Below, one piece after another: positions 1-9,417 of a DNA stretch of 20,580 bases. A model generated the notes under the pieces. That model did no database searches. It was not told where the DNA came from and worked only from the letters and a program-made list of their open reading frames with translations. This DNA comes from a virus. The translations under genes were made by a program, and so were the position numbers. Numbering within the stretch: the stretch's first letter is position 1; the number at the start of each line of letters is the position of its first letter. Location of the stretch: the IMG/VR virus record IMGVR_UViG_3300010148_000162, positions 1 to 20,580 of that record; one strand, written 5' to 3'.

Positions 1-2338
1 TTGGTGAAAATCTTTTAACCCATATACTTAATGAAAAACTACCACTTATACTAAAATTATAATCATCTGATTTAAAAAACACTTCATCATCTTGACCAGC
101 ACTCGCACTTTGAAAGAACATTGATTTACCATATTGTCTTCCATGAACTTCAACACCATCTCCTATAGTTGGTGTACCAGCCTTGGAGCCTGTATTTCCA
201 TTACTACTAAAATCTGTTAACATAGAGTCCACTAATTCACTACCTGAAGTTTGTGAATCTACATTCCAATAACCTTGTAAACTTGATGATAAAGTATTTG
301 TATTAAAAATATGAAACAATTCGCCTGCAGGTGAAAATGAACCAGAAAACGCTAGTCCAACTGACTCAGAATTATGAGTTGATAACCGTGCGTAAAAACC
401 ACTTGAATCTCTAACAAAATATGTACCTAAATCATCTTGGGCTACTTTTGGATTTTGTATGACATTTATTGTTTGAACACTTGTATTTGTAAAATCACTA
501 ACAAATGACATATCACCTTGAATTTGATATGGTTGTCCATTAAAATCATCAATAGAAAAATTTCTAGCTGGTGCAAAATATGATTGTGATGCCTCAAAAA
601 TATATCTATGATATGACTCACTAGCAAGATGTGGATTTAGTATTGTATTTTGAAATTTTGATTTATCTGGTAAAGGAACACCAAACCCATTTAATGATGG
701 GTCACTATTAGTGTTTTTAAATTGAAGTGAACTACCAGTAACTGCTATTGCTAAAAAAGATAAATAAATAGAACTACTATAATTAAAGAATGGTTTATCG
801 TGAACATAATATTCTTTTGTGAATAAATTTTCAACACCATTGTTTAGACCATCATTATTTGTATCAGAGGTATGTTTATAAATAACATCAAACCCATTAC
901 TTGAATTTAATTTAGTTCCATTAGATTTTACATTAGCATAGTTTTTTCCTAAACCCGGTGCTGATGCACTAGAATCACTTTGACCATCATAATATAAAAA
1001 TCTTTCGTAAGGTGTAAATGAATTTATTTCTTTATTTATAAGTTTAAAGTTGTTTTTTCTAACATCTATTACATAATCTGAATCACCCGTTATTGATGAA
1101 GATACATTTAATGATTTAGATATTTCACTATAATAACCTTGAATAGTTTCAACTTTTCTTTTAAAGTTTTGCAACTTCTTTTTAGCAGAACCAAAAAATA
1201 CGTGATTTTCATATTTATTAAAATTAGTATTTAGGTTAGGGTAGTCATAAATACTTTGTGAAATAAAAGTATCAAGTGTAGTTTCACTGATTGATTGACT
1301 TAATTCATTATAATTTTCAAACCCAATCTGAGCACCATCTTGATTTATCCAATTTTCAAATTCATCTTTTTGTAAACCATCACCAAAAAATACCTCAGCT
1401 ACATCTGAATAATAATAAATATCTTGGGTTTGTGTTGTTAAAGTTTCTTGTTCAATTGTGACTCTATTTAAATTTGATAAATTAAATGGAACAGCTTCAT
1501 ATAATTTTAATATCAAGGATTGATTGTCTCTACCATCAGTTACTCTATCAAATGTATAATTTGTTATTGGTATATGATTACCATCACCAATATTTAAAAC
1601 ATGTTTGAATTGATATTTGTAATTTGGATTTGGTATTTCTTGTTCAAATGTTATTGAATTTTCATCATCATCAATTATAAATTCAGGTTCAAAATTATTA
1701 AATAAATTTGTTAATTCACTAATTATTTGTGAATTGTTTACTAAAGGTTGATTTAAAATTTTTAGTCGTATTTCTTTTCTTGATGTTGAAATTTGTTTTA
1801 CAATAAACTCATAAATTTCTTGTTGTATTTCTACATCACCACCGGTATCACCCTCTAAGTCACCAGTATCAGCTATTGGATTTAGATTGAATGGATTAAT
1901 TTGATTTAAGAAATCAATTTGTATTTTATAATTACCTTGTGGTAATCCAAATGTATTAAATATTTCATTTGGTTTTATATAAAAATTGTTAAATGATACT
2001 TCATCAAAATAATTTGATTCTTGATTAGATAAAGTTCTAAAAATTTTAAAATCATTTAATTCACTATTACCATTCGAATCAATTCCACCAATTTCTTTTG
2101 GTGTAGGACTTCCAAATGGTAGTGTATTTACTAAAAATGAAGATGCTGAAAGTGATGAGAAAAATATAGCTTTTCCATCTATACCTTTTGATGCGTCAGG
2201 TAAGTCAACAATATTATTTATTGCTTCTATTGGATAAATTATTATTCTAACATAATCTGATTCCGATAGTACACCAGTTGTTTGAGATAAAATTAAATCT
2301 CTATCATTTTCATTAAAATCAAATTCAAATTGTGACAT
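1..2338 (-). CDS. Large phage structural protein with LamG-like domain, partial (3' end outside window)
   Basis: An uninterrupted frame of 779 codons starts at ATG 2338-2336 (MSQFEFDFNENDRDL...) and runs off the left edge without a stop, so the C-terminus is missing. The start overlaps the stop of the upstream 745-aa gene by one base (TAATG), which suggests translational coupling. Around residues 370-405 there is a segment with HVFFGSAKKKLQNFKRKVE, probably helical. Near residues 700-779 the text looks like the beginning of a LamG/concanavalin-like domain: LQGYWNVDSQ, DFSSNGNTGS, YGKSMFFQ, then SGSFSLSIWVKRFSP. LamG-like folds in phage tails usually bind glycans or serve as surface decoration. 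Position, size and composition (Ser/Asn/Thr-rich, beta-rich, no signal peptide) fit a baseplate-peripheral or tail-fibre protein. The reading frame is certain, the LamG call is likely, and the exact role is inferred. Confidence 0.85.
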   Translation of the reverse strand, partial: MSQFEFDFNENDRDLILSQTTGVLSESDYVRIIIYPIEAINNIVDLPDASKGIDGKAIFFSSLSASSFLVNTLPFGSPTPKEIGGIDSNGNSELNDFKIFRTLSNQESNYFDEVSFNNFYIKPNEIFNTFGLPQGNYKIQIDFLNQINPFNLNPIADTGDLEGDTGGDVEIQQEIYEFIVKQISTSRKEIRLKILNQPLVNNSQIISELTNLFNNFEPEFIIDDDENSITFEQEIPNPNYKYQFKHVLNIGDGNHIPITNYTFDRVTDGRDNQSLILKLYEAVPFNLSNLNRVTIEQETLTTQTQDIYYYSDVAEVFFGDGLQKDEFENWINQDGAQIGFENYNELSQSISETTLDTFISQSIYDYPNLNTNFNKYENHVFFGSAKKKLQNFKRKVETIQGYYSEISKSLNVSSSITGDSDYVIDVRKNNFKLINKEINSFTPYERFLYYDGQSDSSASAPGLGKNYANVKSNGTKLNSSNGFDVIYKHTSDTNNDGLNNGVENLFTKEYYVHDKPFFNYSSSIYLSFLAIAVTGSSLQFKNTNSDPSLNGFGVPLPDKSKFQNTILNPHLASESYHRYIFEASQSYFAPARNFSIDDFNGQPYQIQGDMSFVSDFTNTSVQTINVIQNPKVAQDDLGTYFVRDSSGFYARLSTHNSESVGLAFSGSFSPAGELFHIFNTNTLSSSLQGYWNVDSQTSGSELVDSMLTDFSSNGNTGSKAGTPTIGDGVEVHGRQYGKSMFFQSASAGQDDEVFFKSDDYNFSISGSFSLSIWVKRFSP

Positions 2339-4575
2339 TATAATGCTCCTTTTGTATTACCTTTTTTAGGAACTTTTATAAATGAATCTCTTCTCATAGG
2401 TTCACCTTTTCTCGTTTTTTTAACTTTATAATCACCTATTAACAATCCTTTGTTTGAATTTCCACTCGAATCATAAATAGATTTACCACTTAATTCACCT
2501 GTATTTAATTCTAATTTACAACTTTGTTTTAAATCATTATCCTGATTGTCATTTATAAATATCTGTCCGACTGAACTTTTCGTTGGAAATTTATTAGTGT
2601 CACCATTATAAAATAAATCATCATATGGTATAAAATTATTATTACGAACTGCAGAAATATTAAGTAAATCATATATATTGTAACTTTTGTTAAAATATCT
2701 AAATTGTTCTAAATCCATTTTTTTTATTGATTTTCCTAATTCATCATTTTCTAAATCATTTATTAAGGACCTTTCATCAATAATATCTGTATTACCAATA
2801 TTACCACTACTTAAACTATTTTGCACACTAGTTTTATAATTTGAGTTTTCATCAACACCACCAATAACTAATGTTGTGTGAGGCCAAGGGATTGTGGTAT
2901 AATCATTACCACCCACCTCTCCAAAATCTGAAGCTGCAGAGATAGGTATATCTAAATAAATTCTAGCCTTACCAAGTTTCCATCTACCTAATTCATTTGT
3001 ATCTGAATTATAACTTATAGTAATGAATTTAATTGTTTTAATACCAGGTGTTAAATAAGTATGTTTCATTTTTGAAACATCTGTATTGTATAATCCTTGA
3101 CTTTTTAATTCTCTTAAAGTTAATAAATTATCAGGTCTATTGTTTAAAAAATCTTCTAATGTTTTTATTTCATCATTTACATCATCCCAATCAATTACAA
3201 AATATATAAAATCTGTTGCAATTACTGAACTAGGCACTAAATCTCCCCCAAAAGCCGTCTCAATTTCTTCTAAAGGAAAAAGGTCACCTTGTTCTATAAT
3301 AATTTCGCCTGTATCAGAATAAAATGGAGCAAAAAAAGGATTTTCAAGAAAATAATTTAAATAAAATTGCACAGTAGCCGGAGCTGAAGCTTGAAATGAT
3401 TCAAAGGTATTGTTAGGATAGTAGCTTTGTAAATCAACCTCATTTTGATTACCAGACAAATCAGTAACACCAAAAGTAGTTTGTACAAAATAATTAGTAA
3501 AAATTATTGATGGTGATGTGTCTGCTGCAAGGTATGAATTATTTAATTGTTGTGCTGGGTTTATTTGTAAAAACAAACTTGTGTCAACATCATTCAAAAA
3601 AAATGGGAATGGTGGTTGTACTTTAGCACTATATTTTTCCAGAATATTACTATCAATACCTTCATTGGAGTCACCACCCAATGTATTAATACTTACGTTA
3701 AATGTTGTGACTTTAAAAGCAGCTGCTTCTGCTCCACCTCTTCCCCCACCACCTGTACGGGTATTATCAGCAACACCACCTTCCCAATTAAGTTTTGTTA
3801 TTTTACCTTGTGGGTCGCTTTCATCTGTAAATAACTCAAGATTATTTATTTTATAAACTTGTATTCTTTTTTTTCTTCTATCTGTTCCAAACCATCTTCT
3901 AGCATCACCACGCATCCATATTGCAAAATAAATTTCATTATTATCTTGGTCATCTATGATTTTAGTATTGATAGGCGGATTATTAGAACTTGTTGTAAAC
4001 GCTTCAGTAATTACGTAGTCTTGACCACCAGGTAAATCATCATTAAATTCAGGGTTACCACTCACAATTTGTGGTGCAAATCTTGTAACAATCTCTACAC
4101 CCTCTATATCATCAATATTACCTAAACCTTGTTTAGCTCCTCTTCTACTAAAAGTTTTATTATAAAAACAAAACTCATCAGTTCCATCATTTAAAACATC
4201 ATTTAATTGATTATAGGTCGCATTTTCAGGTCTAACACCTGAAAGCTTTCCGTTAAATGAATTAGCATCAAAAAGAAATGCTTTTATTCTAATATTTTTT
4301 ACTTTATAATTCACACCAGAGTTATCAACTTTTATATCATCAATGGTTATAAATGATGAACCTGAAAATTTCATATTATTTTCAATTATCACTTCATTTA
4401 TTTTTGAACCATAAGTGGTTGTATGTAAATCTTTTTCTTGAAATTTATCATTGTTTTCTGGTAAACTTATGGAATCTTCATACACAATTGGAGTTGATGA
4501 ATATCCATCTGGAAAATTATATTGACTTGTATCACCTACTTTTGGTTGGTCTATTATAAATAATTTCTCAGCCAT
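2338..4575 (-). CDS. Large baseplate/tail structural protein with degenerate PKD-like domain
   Basis: This 745-aa protein has no family recognisable by name. Near residues 270-288 there is a Gly/Ala-rich linker (RTGGGGRGGAEAAA). Around 455-520 a PKD-like stretch is visible: VIDWDD, where a canonical PKD has DWGDG, followed by HTYLTPGIKTIKF. Then come IGGVDENSNYKTS (about 569), ELGKSIKKMDLEQFRYFN (about 607) and a 44-residue C-terminal end starting DSSGNSNKGLLIGDYK and finishing KGAL. The same motifs occur in the same order in the upstream 1612-aa protein, so the two are probably diverged paralogues. Both flanking junctions are TAATG one-base overlaps, which places the gene in the late structural operon. 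No catalytic motif, signal peptide or membrane segment is seen. It is inferred to be a peripheral baseplate or fibre-attachment component; assignment to T4 gp8 or gp10 on position alone would be a guess. Confidence 0.85.
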   Translation of the reverse strand: MAEKLFIIDQPKVGDTSQYNFPDGYSSTPIVYEDSISLPENNDKFQEKDLHTTTYGSKINEVIIENNMKFSGSSFITIDDIKVDNSGVNYKVKNIRIKAFLFDANSFNGKLSGVRPENATYNQLNDVLNDGTDEFCFYNKTFSRRGAKQGLGNIDDIEGVEIVTRFAPQIVSGNPEFNDDLPGGQDYVITEAFTTSSNNPPINTKIIDDQDNNEIYFAIWMRGDARRWFGTDRRKKRIQVYKINNLELFTDESDPQGKITKLNWEGGVADNTRTGGGGRGGAEAAAFKVTTFNVSINTLGGDSNEGIDSNILEKYSAKVQPPFPFFLNDVDTSLFLQINPAQQLNNSYLAADTSPSIIFTNYFVQTTFGVTDLSGNQNEVDLQSYYPNNTFESFQASAPATVQFYLNYFLENPFFAPFYSDTGEIIIEQGDLFPLEEIETAFGGDLVPSSVIATDFIYFVIDWDDVNDEIKTLEDFLNNRPDNLLTLRELKSQGLYNTDVSKMKHTYLTPGIKTIKFITISYNSDTNELGRWKLGKARIYLDIPISAASDFGEVGGNDYTTIPWPHTTLVIGGVDENSNYKTSVQNSLSSGNIGNTDIIDERSLINDLENDELGKSIKKMDLEQFRYFNKSYNIYDLLNISAVRNNNFIPYDDLFYNGDTNKFPTKSSVGQIFINDNQDNDLKQSCKLELNTGELSGKSIYDSSGNSNKGLLIGDYKVKKTRKGEPMRRDSFIKVPKKGNTKGAL

Positions 4576-7500
4576 TAAAATGCTCCATCCGCTTTTGATT
4601 TATTAGTTGGTTGAAAGTTTTTTCGTTTCAAAGGTTGTAAAGTTTCTTTTTTAAAAGTTGGTTTATAATCAGTTATTGTAAAACCTAAATTTTCATTACC
4701 ACTAAAATCATCCAATACATTATTATCTAAAAATTCACCTACGATACTAATTAATAAATTATTATCTGTATCATTATCATCCGTTATTGGCCCTTGTATT
4801 GGAAATGGTATTTTATTGTTTGGAAATTCATCATCAATAAATTTTCCATCAGCTCCATATTTAGGTAATACAGGATAATAATATAATTGATTTTCATTAA
4901 CATGATTTGGATTTATATCTATCCATTCTTGTTCTGAAAAAGTGTCTATATTTAAACTCAATAAATTCCAATAAACACCATCATTAGATAATGTAAACGT
5001 ATAAGTTTCACCTCTTTCAAGTGATGTTAAGTTTCCTACCCAACCAAGAACTGCATTATATGTTGTAGCTTGTCCCTCTGATATGATACTATTTATTCCA
5101 TTTGGTATATTGTTTTCGTTTATTTCTAAACTATTACCAAACCATTGAATAGTATCCCCATTTAATAAATTTACCACACCATCTCTATGAAATATAGAAA
5201 GGTTATCTGGAATTATATTTTTCCAATATTTTTCATTACTTGGTGTTCCTACTTCTTCTTCTATTTCATTATCAACACCAAACAACTCCCAAATTGACTT
5301 CGGTTCATTGTAGTATTTAATACAAGTTACATCTGTATCATTTAAAGATTTACCTAACTCCGATTGTAAAGGATTATAACCATAAGTAGTAATTTCAGAT
5401 TCATCTGGTACAATTAAGTTGTTAGGATGTAGTTGTAAGTTTTGTGCCCCTACTAAATACTGTGCTTCTCGAGGAAAAATTGGGTCATAACTATCATAAA
5501 TTGATTCTTGTAGGGCATCAATACCAACTTCTTTAAAAAATTCAGGAGCTCCTCCATATGTAGTTAAAAAAGCCCAAACGTCAAATCTACCTAAATTCTT
5601 CCATTTATCAAGATTGGGTTGATAAAATAAATTTTGTAAATTATTAACATCAATACTATTAGTCAAGTCAAATTCTTGAAAATATTTTGGAAATGGTAAA
5701 TTGGATAATTGTTCCATGTATTGTTTTCTTGTATTATAACTTTCTGTACTGTCATCATCAAATAGATTTAAAAATAAATCAAAGTTGATTCCATGTGTAC
5801 CCTCACCATCTATGTCAAAATTCATACATTGAGTTATTGCACTATTTGAAAATGTTAATCTACCATCAGTACCTTGGCCACCGTAGTCAGTATACATAAC
5901 TTCTGTACTATTATAATTAGGTTTAATGCCTATTTTGTATTCACTACTATCAAAATATTTAAATAAATTGTTCGTATCAAATTGGCCATCTAAAGTTAAA
6001 TAGTAACCTTCTTCAGCATTCCAAAATAATACGTTAGACTCTTGTATTTCAAAATTTGGATTAGTCTGTATAAATTGATGATTCAATTCACCTATAAAAC
6101 CGATTCTTTGGTACAAATCCTCAGTACCAGTAATGAAGTCAAAATATTGAGCTTGTTGAGCTGTAAGTTTTAATATAATCATATCTGATGCAACACCATC
6201 AGGATGTCCTTCATCACCAGGTCTTGACCATAAAGGACTTTGTTGATTGTAACTTGATATAAATTCAAAAGAACCATTACTGAAGTTTAAATTATTTATA
6301 TAAAATTCATCATCATTTTTAATTAAATTAAATTCTGGATGTTCTTCTGGAGCTGATATGTTTATATTTCCATATTGTTCAAAGTAAGGAACAATTGAAC
6401 CTATTGGATTAATATTAGACTCTTGTATAAAGCTTTGTAAAAAACTATCATCCATTTTTAACAATGCTTTTTCTAATTTTAATTTAGTGCCTAGGTTTTG
6501 ATATTTAATACTAGTACGAGAATCATCATCTAAAAAACCTAACATTCTTTTTATTGTTTTATAATAATTACTTTGTTTAGAAATACCACCAATTATTGGT
6601 AAAGTGTTTTTATATGGTATGAATGAAAAACCATCAGAGTTTAAATATGTAAAATCTTCATCCAACCCTTCATTAACATTTATTCTTAGTTTAAATTTCC
6701 TATTATTAATTAAACCTATTGGTTCTCCATCTCTATCTGCTTTTAATCTTAACATATAACCAGTGACTTCAAATACACCACTTTCCTCATAGGTGTGATA
6801 TAAAGCCTTTTCTTCATCAATTTGTTCAGGTTCGGTTGTAAATTCTTTAGGTGAACCATCACCCCAATCAATATCATAAATATAAAATAAACCTTTTTTA
6901 AAATCTTGATATATTGGTGTTCTTTCAACATCTAAAATTTTTTCAGATGGATATCTTGGATAAAAATAAAATTGTGCTTCCAATGGAGCAGACGTATCTT
7001 TATAAGCTTGTAATTGACTTGGTATTGTTTTATCATAATATTCTGTTAATTCACCTACACCATAGTTACCAACTGATATTTTTTTTCTTACATCACAATC
7101 AGGATAAAAATCATATGATTCATATACTTCGAAATTGTCAAACATAACTTGTCCACTAAACTGGTCACCTGATTGTACAAAGAAATTTAAACTTTTTACT
7201 TTACCAAAATTTATATGTGAATTATTCAATTTAAAATCAAATTCAAAATCTTCCCATATATTTTCCTCAAAATTATTACATTTAAACAATCCTCCAAAAT
7301 TTGAAGATAATTGATTTTCAAAGTTCGCATTTGGATATGTGGATGAATTAAAAGCACCTTTTGTTTCAAAATGGTCACGATTATTTGTACCAACAATACT
7401 ATTTGCAGGTACACTAGTATCGTGTAAGTCTCGACTTAAAATACCAACTTCAACATCAGGAAATGTATTGTTTGGATTCTTGACTGTTGTTTTCATTTTA

Positions 7501-9413
7501 AATTTAATTTTTAAAGAACTTGCAGGATTAATTTGGTCTGATGTTGCATCATAAATTTTTTGAGTTTGATTTAACACCCTATATTTATTCTCTGTAGGAG
7601 GATATGATGTACCGTACAATTCAGGTAATGAGGGGTAATTTGCGATTGAATCTGTAGATGGATAATCAGAATCATCAATTAAACCGGAATTTATGAAATA
7701 TGAATACACATATGGATATTGTTTGTGAAAAAAATCATAATATTCACTAACATCAGTGTTAGATGACCAAGAAGAAAATGAAGTAAAAACTAAACACCTT
7801 TTGTTAGAAAATGCTTTATTTTGTCCATCTGGTAGTTGACTAAAATCCACCCATGTAGCTATTTCTGGTGCTTTACCTTTAGCTTTATTTTGAGTATCAG
7901 ATAATGTTTCACTATATCGTGTTACAAAAAATGGTGCGTAACCTTGTGCACCAAGAGCAACAGTATTTATAAGGCTAGTAGCATTAATGTGAATAAAGTA
8001 TGCACTTAAATCTTCACCAAGTCTAGCATATGGATAGTACCCACCATAACCTGTTTGTAATTGATTATCACCTCCACTATAATTAGGGCTTTGTAAAAAA
8101 TCATTTGAATCTGAAATTCTTTGGTCATAATTTAAATCAGTATCATCTATTTCTTTTATATTTTGGCGACTAGTACCAGATTTTTTAATATCAAAACGAA
8201 CACCATTTATATTTAAAAAATGCCATCCACCAGCTGGTTTAGCTGCTATTGAAGGGTCATTACCAGCTGCTCTAACTGAATATCTTTTCTCAATTCTTTT
8301 ACAATCTCCATTGGTTATAAGATTAATATTTTCAATTTGGTTAAATTTTTCATCTGAAAAATTAAATGGTAAATTTAAGTAATCGATATTATCATCATCA
8401 AAAAAGAACAAACCTAGTGGTATTCTTTTATCTTTATTGTTTTCATCAAAGTAAGCTTCTAAGTTATTATGAATATTAACACCTGAAGAAGATATTGCAC
8501 TAAATGCATCAATACTTCTTAAAAGTGTTTGTTCTAAACCAGGTACACCAAAATTACTTGAAATTTGTTCTACAACATTATTTTCATTTTCAGTTGTTGT
8601 TTCAGTTTCTTCTTCTATATCTGCAGTTATTTCTTCGTCTTCTTCTACAAGTATTTCTCCATCATAAATACGAAGTACATTATCACCATTCAAAGAATTT
8701 GTATCAATTAATTGTGTAACACCAATGGGTAATTGTTCACCACTTATATAACCATCAGGTCTATCTAATATATGATATTTTTCTTTAAAGTAAGTAAATA
8801 CTTGTTCTGCATCTGGATTATCTTCAAAATATGATTGACCATACTTTAAGTCTTCTGTTACACCAGGACCATCAGCTGAAGGATAACCTATTCCCCCAAT
8901 ATTCATTCTTACTTTAGTATCTTCAAAATTTCCTCTACAATAAACACCACGAATTTTACATTCAATTAATTCATAACCTTGTATTTCATTTTCAGGTAGA
9001 GCAGTATAATATTCTAATAATTGTCTAACCGTTGGTAATTCTATTTCTCTTGAAGTATTTTGTCCTCCACCAAAATTTTCACCAAAGTCACTTATTGAAG
9101 CACCTATTTGTCTACCAAAAGTTTCTTCATTTATTGTAGTAATGGTCTCACCTGCATCAGGTTCAAAATCTGATGTTAAATCAATTGAATTAAAATAGGC
9201 GTCTAATGATGGATTATATTTTGCAACTTTGTACTCAAGGTCTAAATATATATCCAAATCAGCACCATTACCATCACCATCCATACCAGTGCCAACTTCA
9301 CCTATAAAATCAATAGGTATTCGATAAATTGTATTTTCTGGATTTACAGAATCGTAATTTATAGATATAAGATTATCTATTGCAAATGGATTGTGATTAT
9401 CATTATGAGGCAT
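4575..9413 (-). CDS. Giant modular baseplate-region protein: jelly-roll-like region, PKD domain, conserved C-terminal module
   Basis: At 1612 aa this is the largest gene here. An acidic low-complexity stretch lies near residues 250-280 (EEETETTTENENN). From about 358 the text INLITNGDCKR resembles the NGDFE opening of carbohydrate-binding jelly rolls, and GQVMFDNFEVYE near 765 resembles their closing strand, with long insertions between. A clear PKD domain follows at about 835-905 (YDIDWGDGSP ... YHTYEESGVFEVTGYM). Then come IGGISKQSNYYKT (about 939), ELGKSLNDTDVTCIKYYN (about 1350) and a 44-residue end (DFSGNENLGFTITDYK ... DGAF) shared with the next gene. In T4 the large wedge protein gp7 is encoded just after gp6, and this could be its positional counterpart, but I see no sequence basis for that. 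It starts four bases after the 560-aa gene stop and ends in a TAATG overlap. PKD and jelly-roll folds suggest surface or glycan binding on the virion. Confidence 0.88.
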   Translation of the reverse strand: MPHNDNHNPFAIDNLISINYDSVNPENTIYRIPIDFIGEVGTGMDGDGNGADLDIYLDLEYKVAKYNPSLDAYFNSIDLTSDFEPDAGETITTINEETFGRQIGASISDFGENFGGGQNTSREIELPTVRQLLEYYTALPENEIQGYELIECKIRGVYCRGNFEDTKVRMNIGGIGYPSADGPGVTEDLKYGQSYFEDNPDAEQVFTYFKEKYHILDRPDGYISGEQLPIGVTQLIDTNSLNGDNVLRIYDGEILVEEDEEITADIEEETETTTENENNVVEQISSNFGVPGLEQTLLRSIDAFSAISSSGVNIHNNLEAYFDENNKDKRIPLGLFFFDDDNIDYLNLPFNFSDEKFNQIENINLITNGDCKRIEKRYSVRAAGNDPSIAAKPAGGWHFLNINGVRFDIKKSGTSRQNIKEIDDTDLNYDQRISDSNDFLQSPNYSGGDNQLQTGYGGYYPYARLGEDLSAYFIHINATSLINTVALGAQGYAPFFVTRYSETLSDTQNKAKGKAPEIATWVDFSQLPDGQNKAFSNKRCLVFTSFSSWSSNTDVSEYYDFFHKQYPYVYSYFINSGLIDDSDYPSTDSIANYPSLPELYGTSYPPTENKYRVLNQTQKIYDATSDQINPASSLKIKFKMKTTVKNPNNTFPDVEVGILSRDLHDTSVPANSIVGTNNRDHFETKGAFNSSTYPNANFENQLSSNFGGLFKCNNFEENIWEDFEFDFKLNNSHINFGKVKSLNFFVQSGDQFSGQVMFDNFEVYESYDFYPDCDVRKKISVGNYGVGELTEYYDKTIPSQLQAYKDTSAPLEAQFYFYPRYPSEKILDVERTPIYQDFKKGLFYIYDIDWGDGSPKEFTTEPEQIDEEKALYHTYEESGVFEVTGYMLRLKADRDGEPIGLINNRKFKLRINVNEGLDEDFTYLNSDGFSFIPYKNTLPIIGGISKQSNYYKTIKRMLGFLDDDSRTSIKYQNLGTKLKLEKALLKMDDSFLQSFIQESNINPIGSIVPYFEQYGNINISAPEEHPEFNLIKNDDEFYINNLNFSNGSFEFISSYNQQSPLWSRPGDEGHPDGVASDMIILKLTAQQAQYFDFITGTEDLYQRIGFIGELNHQFIQTNPNFEIQESNVLFWNAEEGYYLTLDGQFDTNNLFKYFDSSEYKIGIKPNYNSTEVMYTDYGGQGTDGRLTFSNSAITQCMNFDIDGEGTHGINFDLFLNLFDDDSTESYNTRKQYMEQLSNLPFPKYFQEFDLTNSIDVNNLQNLFYQPNLDKWKNLGRFDVWAFLTTYGGAPEFFKEVGIDALQESIYDSYDPIFPREAQYLVGAQNLQLHPNNLIVPDESEITTYGYNPLQSELGKSLNDTDVTCIKYYNEPKSIWELFGVDNEIEEEVGTPSNEKYWKNIIPDNLSIFHRDGVVNLLNGDTIQWFGNSLEINENNIPNGINSIISEGQATTYNAVLGWVGNLTSLERGETYTFTLSNDGVYWNLLSLNIDTFSEQEWIDINPNHVNENQLYYYPVLPKYGADGKFIDDEFPNNKIPFPIQGPITDDNDTDNNLLISIVGEFLDNNVLDDFSGNENLGFTITDYKPTFKKETLQPLKRKNFQPTNKSKADGAF

Positions 9414-9417
9414 TTAT

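Noticed and set aside
3140-3856. Plus-strand open frames of 60-112 codons
   Set aside because: They lie antisense to the 745-aa gene, lack ribosome-binding sites and have unlikely composition (Ser/Pro/Leu-rich shadows of the real frame).
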